64,000 bases of DNA from positions 261,129 through 325,128 of the forward strand of contig CAXBLT010000002.1 in NCBI GenBank assembly GCA_963976795.1. The letters run 5' to 3'. Shown in pieces: positions 17,809-27,714 of this stretch; positions within the stretch are counted from its first letter, which is position 1; each line of letters starts with the position of its first letter. A program made the position numbers and the translations under genes. Below the pieces are notes generated by a model. The model was not told where the DNA came from. It did not search any database and saw only the letters and a program-made list of their open reading frames with translations. The DNA is from UBA7359 sp963976795 (GTDB taxonomy: Bacteria; Pseudomonadota; Gammaproteobacteria; Eutrophobiales; Eutrophobiaceae).

Positions 17809-17828
17809 GCAGACCTTCCCTGGTCTGC
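17809..17828 (+). terminator. Hairpin after the TlpA-like gene
   Basis: A 7-bp stem GCAGACC/GGTCTGC with a six-base loop, 19 bases after the stop codon and between convergent genes. No T-run follows on the plus strand, so it may act mainly as an RNA end-protecting hairpin. Confidence 0.4.
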
Positions 17829-17877
17829 TTACGGGGGGTCTCTCCAGCCACTTCCGGAGACAAAGAATCCGTTACAA

Positions 17878-18168
17878 TTAATTCGCTATACTTCTTTGCG
17901 GGTGTTCATCCAACACATTTTTGAGCGGCGTTATTTCCTTAAAACCATCAAGCATCCTTTCGATGCTTTGCGCTTCTGCCACTGTTTGGTTCTGCCAACC
18001 TTCAAACAGGTTAATTCCGACAAACCATTTTGTTTCGTGGTCGCGACATATAAACCAGTGTTCCTTACCGAGGTTTACAAAGCCATCAGTCTTATCACAT
18101 AACGGACAGACTCCACAAAGTTTACTGTATTGAACGTCCTGGATTGGGATAACATTGGTAGGGATCAT
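17878..18168 (-). CDS. Small Cys/His protein, possible zinc ribbon
   Basis: A 96-residue protein with KLCGVCPLCDKTDGF followed by HWFICRDHETKWFVGINL. The Cys-x2-Cys-x2-Cys cluster and the later Cys-x2-His form a plausible metal site. Similar small proteins of unknown function occur scattered in bacteria. A GGAGG ribosome-binding site lies just before the ATG (cacctcc on the plus strand). No operon partner is visible. Confidence 0.6.
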   Translation of the reverse strand: MIPTNVIPIQDVQYSKLCGVCPLCDKTDGFVNLGKEHWFICRDHETKWFVGINLFEGWQNQTVAEAQSIERMLDGFKEITPLKNVLDEHPQRSIAN

Positions 18169-18363
18169 GGCACACCTCCTGCGGTGTTAAGTTACCTACA
18201 TAATTAATCTGCAATCTCTATACCACTTCCACTTAAGTATAGTCTGCTATTTATGACTGTATATAGCCTTTAAAGTTTGATTTTTATGAAGTTTTTGTGA
18301 AGCTCAGGTAAGCCAATTTATTATGAAGATCTCTTAAGATACTAGAATATTGGCAATTATTGT

Positions 18364-18942
18364 TTAACTCTCACTACAGTGTAGCCAACGATGGAAAAGT
18401 TTTGCCACTATTGGCATTACGATATATGTCATCAGGGGAACCAGGATGAGTGAACTGACGGCCACTCTTACTACTAGATTAAGCTCAGCCATAAATGGCA
18501 TTAAGAAGTAATTCAGAAACAAAGATAATGGAAAAATGGATATCCAAACAATAACCATCATCTTATACCTTGGAGGAGGAACTAGCGCCTCTTCTCCTTC
18601 TAGCATAAACCAGGTCTCCAGCCCACTAAGGATTTCCAGTTCATATCCGCTTGCTGCAACTTCAGCATAACGTTCCATCCATTTCTGGCGGATATCTGAA
18701 TTTTCCCAAGCCAGATAGTTTCGCATGGAATCGAATTTAAATACGATACGATAATAGTCTCCGGCCTTGGTTGGTTTGATAATGTTTACGCCAAGGTGTC
18801 CCTCGAAAGACATTGCATCTTTGGTCGTAGCCGACATGACATCTTCAAAATCTGTTATACGACCTGGCTTGGGTCGTCGCTTAACAATTATTGTAACGGG
18901 TGTGTCACAATCAATTGGCCCTGATTCATTTGTTTGTTTCAT
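18364..18942 (-). CDS. Antibiotic-biosynthesis-monooxygenase-like membrane protein
   Basis: A 192-residue protein. Residues 15-115 show the ABM fold pattern: TPVTIIVKRRPKPGRITDFEDV split over a strand and helix, then GHLGVNIIKP and YYRIVFKFDS. Two transmembrane helices follow near residues 130-180. This combination is found in a group of quinol-like or uncharacterised ABM proteins; no substrate can be assigned. Its ATG lies two bases after the amidohydrolase stop, so the two form an operon. Confidence 0.75.
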   Translation of the reverse strand: MKQTNESGPIDCDTPVTIIVKRRPKPGRITDFEDVMSATTKDAMSFEGHLGVNIIKPTKAGDYYRIVFKFDSMRNYLAWENSDIRQKWMERYAEVAASGYELEILSGLETWFMLEGEEALVPPPRYKMMVIVWISIFPLSLFLNYFLMPFMAELNLVVRVAVSSLILVPLMTYIVMPIVAKLFHRWLHCSES

Positions 18943-18944
18943 TT

Positions 18945-20027
18945 TTAATTCACGTCTAACAAAGAATTTATGCGTCCTACGCTTCTAGTAAAAACTGATT
19001 GCGGCACACCAATGGCTTCTTTTAATTCAATATCTCGATCCCATTTATTTTTTATCTTACTCAATCGCCAGGCATTTTTTATTCCGATGTGATTAATATG
19101 ATACCAGGGCGAAACCAGGGGGAAGGACTGTAACGGCCAGTCGGTACCGTAGATCATTCTTTCTGTTAAACCGGGCTTTTGTAATGCTTGCGCCAGATAG
19201 CCGAGTTTGTTTATTTGGGTCAAACTGGATATCTCGGTATAAAGATTAGGGAATTCAACAAACATGGGCATAATACGTTCAAAATTATTCTGCCCTTCTG
19301 ACTCACCCGTTGTCGCTATATGTGCTGCGATAACGGTCACACCACTATTTAATGCCAGCTCCAATCGTCTTGGATCTGCGAGCGCATCGTTGGTATTAGG
19401 GAAGGACTTTTCCATTCCTGTATGCGTGAGTAAAGGAATATTTAATTCGGCCATTTTACGATAGAAAGGTTCAAAGCGTTTGTCTGCTGGATCGAAGTGC
19501 ATGATCGACGGTATCCATTTTATTAACACTGCACCTTGCGCATAAACTTTTTCTAATAACTCAACACTGTCTGCACGGCTTGGGTTGATACTGGCACCAA
19601 ATAATAAGTTTGGATACTTTGCAGACTCTCGTGCGACAAACTCATTGTCGACATAAAATTGCGTGGCGGCTTTATCCAGTTTCCCAGTTTTTTTATCGAT
19701 AACGCCATCAAGCGCCAGGATGATTGCCTGGTCAATGTATTTCGATTCTTCTATTTTTTCGTTTAGTCGTTTTACAACGATTTGATCACCATGTCTTTTC
19801 AATTCTTCTTCCGTGACGTTCATCCACTTTAAGAAAAACTTAAATCGAAAGTTTTTGTACATCGTATCATTAATAAAGTTATCTGATTCTCCATGACCTA
19901 GGCCGGCGACATGTACATGCCAATCAATAATATTCAATTGTTCCAAATCATCACTAGCTGCCAATGCATTCATTGAAAATGTAATGACTACCAGCAGCAA
20001 TATGTCAGGTAAATAATATGGTTTCAT
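18945..20027 (-). CDS. Exported amidohydrolase-family protein
   Basis: A 360-residue TIM-barrel metal hydrolase. An N-terminal signal peptide (DILLLVVITFSMNALA) suggests periplasmic location, which is unusual for this fold. Metal-ligand motifs are IIDWHVHVAG (His-x-His), LLTHTGM, VIAAHIATTG and YGTDWPLQ (late Asp). This matches the Amidohydro_2 group (decarboxylase or lactonase type). The substrate is unknown. The ABM protein gene follows immediately. Confidence 0.8.
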   Translation of the reverse strand: MKPYYLPDILLLVVITFSMNALAASDDLEQLNIIDWHVHVAGLGHGESDNFINDTMYKNFRFKFFLKWMNVTEEELKRHGDQIVVKRLNEKIEESKYIDQAIILALDGVIDKKTGKLDKAATQFYVDNEFVARESAKYPNLLFGASINPSRADSVELLEKVYAQGAVLIKWIPSIMHFDPADKRFEPFYRKMAELNIPLLTHTGMEKSFPNTNDALADPRRLELALNSGVTVIAAHIATTGESEGQNNFERIMPMFVEFPNLYTEISSLTQINKLGYLAQALQKPGLTERMIYGTDWPLQSFPLVSPWYHINHIGIKNAWRLSKIKNKWDRDIELKEAIGVPQSVFTRSVGRINSLLDVN

Positions 20028-20074
20028 ATGTATCAGTCAATACTCGTTTTAAATAGTAAAGTGTTAAATCATTA

Positions 20075-21901
20075 TTATACAGCCAGCTTGCTTTCTTCTA
20101 GTGGACCATTGCTATTGGTTTTATATTGCCCAAATTGAATTTCCGCGAGTCGTTTGTATATCCCACTCTTTTGCATTAATTCCTGATGCTGACCAATATC
20201 AACAATCTTTCCTTCGTCCATCACCACGATGCGATCGGCTTTGATAACTGTTGATAAACGATGTGCAATCACCAACGTCGTGTGATCCTGCATAAGATGA
20301 TCAAGTGCAGTTTGCACTAATTTTTCACTTTCGGAGTCAAGCGCGCTAGTTGCTTCATCGAGTAACATAATTGGTGGGTTCTTTAATATAGCGCGGGCAA
20401 TGGCAATGCGCTGTTGCTGACCACCCGATAATCGAACACCTTTTTCACCCAAAAAGCTTTGGTAAGCTTCTGGTTGCTTCTCGATAAACTCATCAGCTAT
20501 TGCTGCCTGAGCTGCATTCTTGACTTCTTCGTCCGTTGCGTAAGGATTACCGTAACGAATATTTTCCATTGCAGTAGCGGCAAACAAGATTGTATTTTGT
20601 GGCACTATCGCGATTCTTTGTCGTACTGCCTCTGGGTCGGCCTCCTTGATATCCACACCGTCCAGCAAGATATTTCCTGACTGCGGATCATAAAATCGCA
20701 TTAATAACTGAAACACCGTACTCTTGCCGGCTCCGGAAGGACCAACCAGAGCTATCGTTTCTCCGGGTTTAACTTCAAGGTTGAAATGCTCCAATGCTTT
20801 AATAGCAGGACGTGATGGGTAGTTAAAACAAACGTTCTGGATTTGTATATGCCCTCGACCTATTTCAGGAAATAATACCGGATCTTGTGGCGTCTTTATG
20901 TCTGACTCCATATGCAATAACTCCATCAAGCGTTCCATCGCACCTGCAGCACGTTGAATATCGTTCCAGACTTCTCCCAGAGAGGTCGTACTTCCCGCAA
21001 GGAATGTGGCATACAATAAAAACTGTCCTAATGTGCCCGGCGTCATGGTGCCATCGACAACAGCGTGAGCACCAACCCATAACACAACCACCATCGCGCC
21101 AAAGGCCGTTAGTATGATCGTGCCGGATAATAGTGAACTCACTTGCAAGCGACGCCGTGCTGTTTTAAATGTTTCTTCTACCGAGTTGCTAAACCGCTCT
21201 CCAAGAAATCCTTCCAGGGTGAATGCCTGAATGATATGAATTGCATTTAATGATTCACCCGCGATGCTACTTGAATCAGCAATACGGTCCTGATTGGCGC
21301 GCGAAAGTTTCCTAACCTTGCGACTATAAAGTAATACTGGCACGACCACGACGGGGACTAACAGTATAATCATCATCGTTAGTTTTGGGCTGGTCACAAA
21401 TAACATAATCAAACAGCCAATAACACTAAACAGACTACGTAGTGCAATCGACATCCCCGCACCGAATACTGTTTGTACCAGAGTAGTATCCGTTGTCAGC
21501 CGCGATAAAACTTCGCCAGTGCGTGTCACCTCAAAAAATGTAGGGCTCATTTTTATAACGTGTTTATAAACACTAGAACGTATATCTGCGACTACACGTT
21601 CACCTATCCACATTACCAGGTAGTATCGAAGTGATGCGAATATAGCAAAGAATATTGCGAGCCCAAGTAAGGCAATAAAATATGTGTTAATCGAATCTAC
21701 ATTGTCACTTGAGAAACCAAAGTCAATGACATAACGGATGGCCACAGGCATAGCTAACATTGAGACTGATGCCAACGTTAAAAACAAGAATGCGAGGAAC
21801 AACCTGGAAACATAGGGTCGCATGAAAGGCAAGGCCAGTCGTAAAGGTTTAAGACTACTCGCCTTGGGGCGTTCGATATTCTTTGAATCTGATCTTGCCA
21901 T
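20075..21901 (-). CDS. MsbA-like ABC exporter half-transporter
   Basis: A 608-residue ABC transporter with an N-terminal six-helix membrane domain (about 25-330) fused to an ATPase. ATPase motifs are Walker A GPSGAGKST, Q-loop PQNTILFAATAMENI, signature LSGGQQQR, Walker B IMLLDEATSALD and the switch VIAHRLSTV. It should act as a homodimer exporting lipids or hydrophobic compounds. It resembles the MsbA/BmrA-like group, but specificity cannot be set. A GIY-YIG gene lies four bases upstream on the same strand. Confidence 0.9.
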   Translation of the reverse strand: MARSDSKNIERPKASSLKPLRLALPFMRPYVSRLFLAFLFLTLASVSMLAMPVAIRYVIDFGFSSDNVDSINTYFIALLGLAIFFAIFASLRYYLVMWIGERVVADIRSSVYKHVIKMSPTFFEVTRTGEVLSRLTTDTTLVQTVFGAGMSIALRSLFSVIGCLIMLFVTSPKLTMMIILLVPVVVVPVLLYSRKVRKLSRANQDRIADSSSIAGESLNAIHIIQAFTLEGFLGERFSNSVEETFKTARRRLQVSSLLSGTIILTAFGAMVVVLWVGAHAVVDGTMTPGTLGQFLLYATFLAGSTTSLGEVWNDIQRAAGAMERLMELLHMESDIKTPQDPVLFPEIGRGHIQIQNVCFNYPSRPAIKALEHFNLEVKPGETIALVGPSGAGKSTVFQLLMRFYDPQSGNILLDGVDIKEADPEAVRQRIAIVPQNTILFAATAMENIRYGNPYATDEEVKNAAQAAIADEFIEKQPEAYQSFLGEKGVRLSGGQQQRIAIARAILKNPPIMLLDEATSALDSESEKLVQTALDHLMQDHTTLVIAHRLSTVIKADRIVVMDEGKIVDIGQHQELMQKSGIYKRLAEIQFGQYKTNSNGPLEESKLAV

Positions 21902-21905
21902 AGTG

Positions 21906-22151
21906 CTATTTAACCAATAATTCCTTTTCTGCCTTTGTCATTTTTTTTATTATCGCTTCACGTTTACTTGCCGACGAACGGTCAACATGCGCTTCTTGAT
22001 AAACAATAGTTACTGGTCGTCGGGCACGAGTATACGCTGCTGCCAAACGATTATTATGATTATGTTCGTTTAATCTACGATTTAAATCACAGGTGATACC
22101 TGTGTAGAGAGAGTTATCAGAACAGCGTAGAATATAGACTGTCCAGTCCAT
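21906..22151 (-). CDS. GIY-YIG superfamily protein (YhbQ-like)
   Basis: An 81-residue single-domain protein. It has the GIY-YIG core as VYILRCSDNSLYTGIT and the Arg-containing helix DLNRRLNEHN, with SKREAIIKKMTKAEKELL at the end. Catalytic Tyr, Arg and Glu positions appear present. Similar small proteins such as YhbQ have weak nuclease activity and an uncertain role. It is just upstream of the ABC exporter. Confidence 0.85.
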   Translation of the reverse strand: MDWTVYILRCSDNSLYTGITCDLNRRLNEHNHNNRLAAAYTRARRPVTIVYQEAHVDRSSASKREAIIKKMTKAEKELLVK

Positions 22152-22200
22152 TGTTAAATGAATATATTAATTATACGATGTAATTAGTAAGCAAGCTGTT

Positions 22201-24543
22201 TTACTGCATTATTTCTAACATTTCTTCAGCATCTGCCTTGGCAACATAATACCAACCGGTTGAGTTCAACTTATAATAAGCGATCACTTTTTCACGTCCG
22301 CGTTCGATATAAAAATAATGCCCTGATAACCCTCTAGTGATTTTATTAGCAACATATTCATTCGGGAATACTTCGAGCTCTTCGATTGAATTGATTAAAG
22401 TGCCGATGCCATAAGACTGAGCCCTGTCAGATGATGAGACAATGACTTCCGCCTTATCATTAAGCAAGAAAGTCTCTTCCAGACCATCGATGCCATACAA
22501 AGTCATGAGTCGTTTACGTATGTAATCCAGGGTAAGTTCTACACCAGCGACACCAATAAATTTTCCATCGTTATTAAAAAGTGGCGTAGTCGCAGGCAGC
22601 AACACACCTCGACCACCAACATCAACATAGGGCTGCAACCAATTTATCCCTGTCTTATCCATTGTCGACCGATACCATGGCCGCTGTCTTGGATCATAGG
22701 AATTCGGGTAACCGGTTTTCCCCGGATAGGCGGCTATGATTCCTTCTTCCAGACCAATGTAGGACCAAACTAATGGTAAGCCTTCTTCCATAATAAGCTT
22801 GCGTGCGGCCTTATCATCATCTGGCACAACATTTTCTTTGTGACTCTTTAATATCAATGTTTTAAATGAATGCCGTATAGGATTTAACCGTTGTAATATG
22901 GGTCTTACTTCATATTCACCAACACCTGGTGCAAAGGCGTAAACATGGTAATCAACACTAACAGGGAAACCATAAACATCCGAGAACTTGTAGTCTGATG
23001 GTCCCATCCCTGAAAGAGCTATTGTCTCATTGGTGTAATAAGGTGTGGGATCAATACTGCCTTGATTTAAAAGGTTAGTCGCACCAATTGATAAACCTTC
23101 CAAAATGCCTTCAAACTTTAAAAATTGTGAATCAATTTTTTGAGCTTTATCGACAACTTTGGTTATAAATTGATTGGTGATCTTGTCTTCACTTTGTGTC
23201 TCTTTCATCGTTTGCATCTGCGTGACCAGAATTGCAACTATAGACAGAAAGCTGGCCAGGACAGAATAGAGCACAATATTCATAGCTGCTTTTCGATGCT
23301 GAGCCACCCAACGCATGACCTTTTGTTTTCTCGATTCAGGTCGAGCCTTGATCGCCTCACCATGTATAAAACGGCGAATATCATCAGCAAAATCTGCAAC
23401 CGTTGAATATCGATCTTCTGGCATATACTGTGTCGCTTTTTTAACAATCGCTAGCAACTGTTCTTGTTCATCTGCTTGTTTGCCATATAACGGTGGTTGA
23501 TCAATTTGGCCACGGCGAGCCTTCATCATGACTTGTTCGGTAGTTTTCCCATTGATTGCTCGATGAAAGGTCACTAGTTCAAATAGAATCAGGCCTAATG
23601 AATAGAGATCACTGCGATGGTCAAGAATGTCATGTTCACCTTCTGCTTGTTCAGGTGACATATAGGCGGGAGTACCCATGACCTGCCCCATTTTGGTCTT
23701 GTCATCATCATCAACTTCTTCATGACCAACCAGTACTGTTTTATCGCCGAAGGTTTCTTTATCAACTTCAACTGTTTTAGCGATCCCCCAGTCCATTACA
23801 TAGACTTCGTTATAGGGTCCGATCATGATGTTTAGTGGCTTCAAGTCACGATGGATAACACCTTTACGATGCGCGTAATGCATAGCATCACAAACTTTTA
23901 AAAAATGCTCGAGTCTGGCGTGCAAGGTATGGTGCTCATCCGGTTTACCATACTTAACATATTGATCTTGCGTTTCCCTGATGTGGTCTTTTAAAGTTAT
24001 GCCGTCAATCAACTTCATCGCATAACCGACAGAAGTGTTCGTCGTCATTAGATCATAGACCGGAACGATATTCGGGTGTTGCAACTGCGCAGTAACCTGA
24101 GCTTCCATATAGAACCGTCCCAAGTAACTCGGGATCTCAGCAACATGCTCGTGAATTTTTTTGTAGGCTACTGTACGATTTAGCTTATTGTCTCTGGCAA
24201 TCAGGATTTCACCCATTGCCCCTTCGTCAATCGATTCCAGAATAGTGTAATTCTCATCATCAACATAGGTACCGCTGATCTCTTTGCTTGAAGCCTCTGT
24301 ATCTGACTGTTTATTACCAATATCGCTTATGTCATTAATATCCCCGATCAAAGTAAGTTCAACTTTTCCGTGGGTTTGAATATTCTTGAATTCATTTGCG
24401 GTAATGCGTTTTGAATTATAAAGATGATGAATAAACTCATTTTCCGTATGCTCACCATTTTCAGCCATGAATTCCTCGCATAGGGATTCTAATTCAGACA
24501 GACTGATTGAAATAATATTACTTTTAATGGCTTCGGTTAGCAT
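22201..24543 (-). CDS. Transmembrane Ser/Thr kinase with periplasmic Cache sensor
   Basis: A 780-residue receptor kinase. After an unassigned N-terminal helical region (1-95), a Hanks kinase spans about 98-395: glycine loop EGAMGEIL, HRDLKPLNIM (Asp233), DWG in place of DFG (251-253) and TPAYMSPEQ. One transmembrane helix follows (420-442), then a periplasmic double-Cache-like sensor (about 455-770) with DPRQRPWY and FIGVAGVELTLDYI. The topology, cytosolic kinase and outward sensor, suggests ligand-controlled phosphorylation. The signal and targets are unknown. It is a lone gene. Confidence 0.9.
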   Translation of the reverse strand: MLTEAIKSNIISISLSELESLCEEFMAENGEHTENEFIHHLYNSKRITANEFKNIQTHGKVELTLIGDINDISDIGNKQSDTEASSKEISGTYVDDENYTILESIDEGAMGEILIARDNKLNRTVAYKKIHEHVAEIPSYLGRFYMEAQVTAQLQHPNIVPVYDLMTTNTSVGYAMKLIDGITLKDHIRETQDQYVKYGKPDEHHTLHARLEHFLKVCDAMHYAHRKGVIHRDLKPLNIMIGPYNEVYVMDWGIAKTVEVDKETFGDKTVLVGHEEVDDDDKTKMGQVMGTPAYMSPEQAEGEHDILDHRSDLYSLGLILFELVTFHRAINGKTTEQVMMKARRGQIDQPPLYGKQADEQEQLLAIVKKATQYMPEDRYSTVADFADDIRRFIHGEAIKARPESRKQKVMRWVAQHRKAAMNIVLYSVLASFLSIVAILVTQMQTMKETQSEDKITNQFITKVVDKAQKIDSQFLKFEGILEGLSIGATNLLNQGSIDPTPYYTNETIALSGMGPSDYKFSDVYGFPVSVDYHVYAFAPGVGEYEVRPILQRLNPIRHSFKTLILKSHKENVVPDDDKAARKLIMEEGLPLVWSYIGLEEGIIAAYPGKTGYPNSYDPRQRPWYRSTMDKTGINWLQPYVDVGGRGVLLPATTPLFNNDGKFIGVAGVELTLDYIRKRLMTLYGIDGLEETFLLNDKAEVIVSSSDRAQSYGIGTLINSIEELEVFPNEYVANKITRGLSGHYFYIERGREKVIAYYKLNSTGWYYVAKADAEEMLEIMQ

Positions 24544-24654
24544 ATTTATACAGTGCAGGGCATTCTTTAAGATTTCACAAACAAGAACAAAAATACTATC
24601 TTTTCTAAAAATAGAAAGCTAGTGATCCATGAGTCCAATGTCGTATATTCGCGA

Positions 24655-25815
24655 CTACTGCACAAATATTTCAAGTAATTCATTAAGGTACCGTAGTCCT
24701 TTTGCGGATGGACGCAATTCATTAAGTTGCCATTCAATCAGCCCACGCTCTTCGGCTAAAGTTAGTTCTTTCTCAGCACTTTTTAAGGTCAGGCCAGTTC
24801 GCTCGGAAAAAAAATGGGCAGGAACGCCTTCAACCAAGCGGAAAGCATTCATTACAAATTCGAGTGCTAACTCATCTGGTACTAATGTTCTTGTTTTAGT
24901 GATGGCTGCATCAGTACCAGCCAACTCTATATACCGTTTAGGTATTTTATGGCGTGTAAAACGTTCAATCTTCCCTTGTGCCACATTTGTGATTTTGCCA
25001 TGAGCTCCGGCGCCGATACCAAGGTAATCACCGAATTGCCAATAATTGAGGTTGTGTAGTGCCGGATGTTTTTCTTTAGCATAAGCTGAAATCTCATACT
25101 GCTTAAACCCTTCATTTTCAAGAAATGACTGCCCCTGGTCTTGCATAGACCAGATATCGTCGTCGCTAGGTAAAATCGGAGGTCGTGAATTAAAAACCGT
25201 ATTGGGCTCGATCGTTAATTGATACCAGGATATATGTGTTGGTGAGTGTGCAACTGCTTTATCAATATCATACAAGGCCTCATTGATCGTTTGCCCAGGG
25301 AGTCCAAACATTAAGTCAATATTATAATTTTCAAAGCCGGCCTCTTGAGCAAGCTCGACCGCATGGTGTGCCTGACCCGCATCATGAATACGTCCTAATG
25401 CTTTTAAATGTTTGTCATCAAAACTTTGCACACCAAGCGATAAACGATTGATTCCAATTTCTCTGAAACGCTGGAATTTTTCTGCTTCTGCTGTACCCGG
25501 ATTTGCCTCCAACGTAATCTCTATTGCCGGGTGGATGTTTAATCGTGAGCGTATCGCACTGAGTATCTTATCCAGTGACTCAGGCGAAAATAAACTCGGT
25601 GTCCCTCCTCCAATAAAGACCGTGTTGATCGTTCGTCCCCAGATCCGGGGAAGTTCCGAGTCAAGATCCCGTATTAAAGCCTCTATGTAATTCTCTTCTT
25701 CAAAACCTGCTGCAGAAAACTCATGTGAATTGAAATCACAATAAGGACATTTCTTAACACACCATGGCAGATGAATATAGAGAGACAATGGTATAGATTC
25801 TCTGAAATTGAGCAT
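24655..25815 (-). CDS. hemW: Radical SAM haem chaperone HemW
   Basis: A 386-residue radical SAM protein. The cluster motif Cys19-x3-Cys23-x2-Cys26 (WCVKKCPYCDFNSH) marks HemW-type proteins. Further hallmarks are FIGGGTPSLF, ITLEANPG, GVQSFDDKHLKALGR and NIDLMFGLPGQ. HemW binds haem and helps deliver it; it is not the true coproporphyrinogen oxidase, which it resembles. It belongs to the common gammaproteobacterial rph-rdgB-hemW block, but here 454 bases with a dead insertion sequence separate it from rdgB. Confidence 0.92.
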   Translation of the reverse strand: MLNFRESIPLSLYIHLPWCVKKCPYCDFNSHEFSAAGFEEENYIEALIRDLDSELPRIWGRTINTVFIGGGTPSLFSPESLDKILSAIRSRLNIHPAIEITLEANPGTAEAEKFQRFREIGINRLSLGVQSFDDKHLKALGRIHDAGQAHHAVELAQEAGFENYNIDLMFGLPGQTINEALYDIDKAVAHSPTHISWYQLTIEPNTVFNSRPPILPSDDDIWSMQDQGQSFLENEGFKQYEISAYAKEKHPALHNLNYWQFGDYLGIGAGAHGKITNVAQGKIERFTRHKIPKRYIELAGTDAAITKTRTLVPDELALEFVMNAFRLVEGVPAHFFSERTGLTLKSAEKELTLAEERGLIEWQLNELRPSAKGLRYLNELLEIFVQ

Positions 25816-25989
25816 AGCTAGAGGATGAAGGTTTAAATACTTTATTTATTTAACTTGAATAGATGTGCGTCGTCGAAACCTTTTGACCAAAGAGTGGCTT
25901 AATTTAAGAGACGCATTAGTTCATCAACTGGTTGCGTAATTCACTGGTTGTTTATCGTAATGCATTTGTCGTCTCATCGCTAACGTGTT

Positions 25990-26262
25990 TTATTTAATCA
26001 GTTCACGTTGACTGAGTATTTCTTCCCCACGCCCATAAAATACATCAGCAAGTGTCAGGTTGCTGAGTGATTTATGATAACGCTCATGATTGTAATAACT
26101 GGTTCTTCATCGAATAATGCCAGCACTCAATCTTGCCTTGTGTCTGCGGGGGATACGAACGATCTTGTGTCTGCGTCATATCATTTTCTTTAAGGTAATA
26201 GGCTAACTCACCTGAAATATAACAAGGGTCATTATCACTGAGTATAAGTTAGCAATCAGATA
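25990..26262 (-). pseudogene. Remnant of an IS transposase (DDE integrase core)
   Basis: Minus-strand translation gives the end of an IS3/IS481-type integrase core: LSDNDPCYISGELAYYL, DRSYPPQTQGKIECWHYSMK, then after a frameshift HERYHKSLSNLTLADVFYGRG and a stop. An in-frame stop precedes LILSDND. The remnant lacks the N-terminal half and recognisable inverted repeats. It fills most of the 25816-26269 gap between hemW and rdgB; nothing else is seen there. Confidence 0.75.
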
Positions 26263-26269
26263 ACCTTTA

Positions 26270-26866
26270 CTACAAGCGAAGTTGCTTGACTAAACACTGT
26301 AGTGCCTGCCCCCGATGGCTTATTTGATTTTTTGTATCCGGGCTTAATTCTGCAGACATACAATTATGAGTTGGCACATAAAACATAGGATCATAACCAA
26401 AACCATTTTCACCTGCCGTTTCAGTCATGACAATCCCATCCCAGATACCCTGAGAGATTATTGGCGTTGGATCTTCCGCATGTTTTAAAAAGACCATGAC
26501 ACAGACAAATCGCGCCTTTCTATCCGTTTCATTAAATGGCCTGATAGCTTCTATTAGTTTGTTTAGGTTATCTTCATCACTAGCACCCTCCCCAGCGTAG
26601 CGTGCAGAGTAAATACCTGGTCTACCATTTAATGCGGGGACCTCTATACCAGAATCATCGGCGATTATCGGGTGTCTAGTATAACGGGCAGCATTACGCG
26701 CCTTGAGTATTGCATTCTCTACAAAAGTTAACCCAGTCTCTTCCGCTTCAACAACATCAAACTCAGATTGCGGAAGTATCTGAAAAACGGTACCCGCCAG
26801 TAATTCATTTACTTCTTTGACCTTCCCCGGGTTATTACTCGCGAGCACAATATCTTGCTTTTCCAA
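26270..26866 (-). CDS. rdgB: XTP/dITP diphosphatase RdgB
   Basis: A 198-residue house-cleaning enzyme that hydrolyses non-canonical purine triphosphates (XTP, dITP, ITP) to monophosphates. Motifs are LASNNPGKVKEVNELL, IADDSGIEVPALNGRPGIYSA (split), GFGYDPMFYVP and SHRGQAL. Length is normal. It starts 17 bases after rph and is clearly co-transcribed with it. Its downstream neighbour was altered by an insertion-sequence remnant that ends close to its stop codon. Confidence 0.95.
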   Translation of the reverse strand: MEKQDIVLASNNPGKVKEVNELLAGTVFQILPQSEFDVVEAEETGLTFVENAILKARNAARYTRHPIIADDSGIEVPALNGRPGIYSARYAGEGASDEDNLNKLIEAIRPFNETDRKARFVCVMVFLKHAEDPTPIISQGIWDGIVMTETAGENGFGYDPMFYVPTHNCMSAELSPDTKNQISHRGQALQCLVKQLRL

Positions 26867-26883
26867 ACTAAATCCTCCAGCAA

Positions 26884-27600
26884 TTACTGCTGTAAGGCGT
26901 TACGTTGATGTTCAAACAATTCGCTAATTCCTTTTTGCGCAAGCGCCAACATGCTATTTAATTCATCCGGCGTGAATGGATGACCTTCTGCGGTACCCTG
27001 CACTTCGATGAAATGGTTTTCATCATTCATCACCACATTCATATCCGTCTCAGCTGTGGAATCTTCGGCATAATCCAGATCTAACACTGGCTGCCCATTA
27101 TGTATACCTACAGATATAGAGGCGATCATTGATTTAATCGGATCTGACTCGATTAAACCTTTCGCCTTGGCTTGATTGACAGCGTCCACCAATGCAATGT
27201 AACCACCTGTTATCGATGCCGTGCGCGTCCCTCCATCTGCCTGTATGACGTCGCAATCAATAACGATGGTGTTTTCACCAAGGGCACCCATATCGATTAC
27301 AGCACGTAATGATCGGCCTATCAGACGCTGAATTTCCATCGTACGACCACCCTGCTTATTTTGTGATGCTTCACGTCGCATACGTGATCCTGTCGAACGT
27401 GGCAACATGCCATATTCACCCGTGACCCAACCTTGACCTTTGCCACGTAAAAACCCAGGCACACCCGAATCGAAACTGGCATTGCAAATTACTTTTGTAT
27501 TTCCAAATTCTATCAATACTGAGCCCTCGGCATGACAGGTAAAATTCCTTGTTATTGTGACGGGTCTAAGTTGATCCGGTGAACGTCCACTTGGGCGCAT
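26884..27600 (-). CDS. rph: Ribonuclease PH
   Basis: A 238-residue phosphorolytic exoribonuclease that trims tRNA 3' ends. It begins MRPSGRSPDQLRPVTITRNF and has GRTMEIQRLIGRSLRAV, VIDCDVIQADGGTRTASITG and TPDELNSMLALAQKGI, all characteristic. Length is standard for full, active RNase PH. It is transcribed divergently from yicC, as in many gammaproteobacteria, and leads the rph-rdgB pair. Confidence 0.96.
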   Translation of the reverse strand: MRPSGRSPDQLRPVTITRNFTCHAEGSVLIEFGNTKVICNASFDSGVPGFLRGKGQGWVTGEYGMLPRSTGSRMRREASQNKQGGRTMEIQRLIGRSLRAVIDMGALGENTIVIDCDVIQADGGTRTASITGGYIALVDAVNQAKAKGLIESDPIKSMIASISVGIHNGQPVLDLDYAEDSTAETDMNVVMNDENHFIEVQGTAEGHPFTPDELNSMLALAQKGISELFEHQRNALQQ

Positions 27601-27714
27601 ATTAATCTCCTGTAAAAAAGTGCTGCATTATAACGATAAAACGTGTCTGCGTATTTCCCATATCCTGCCGAAACGTTACTATTGTCGAATAATGATAACG
27701 GAAAGGATAATTTG

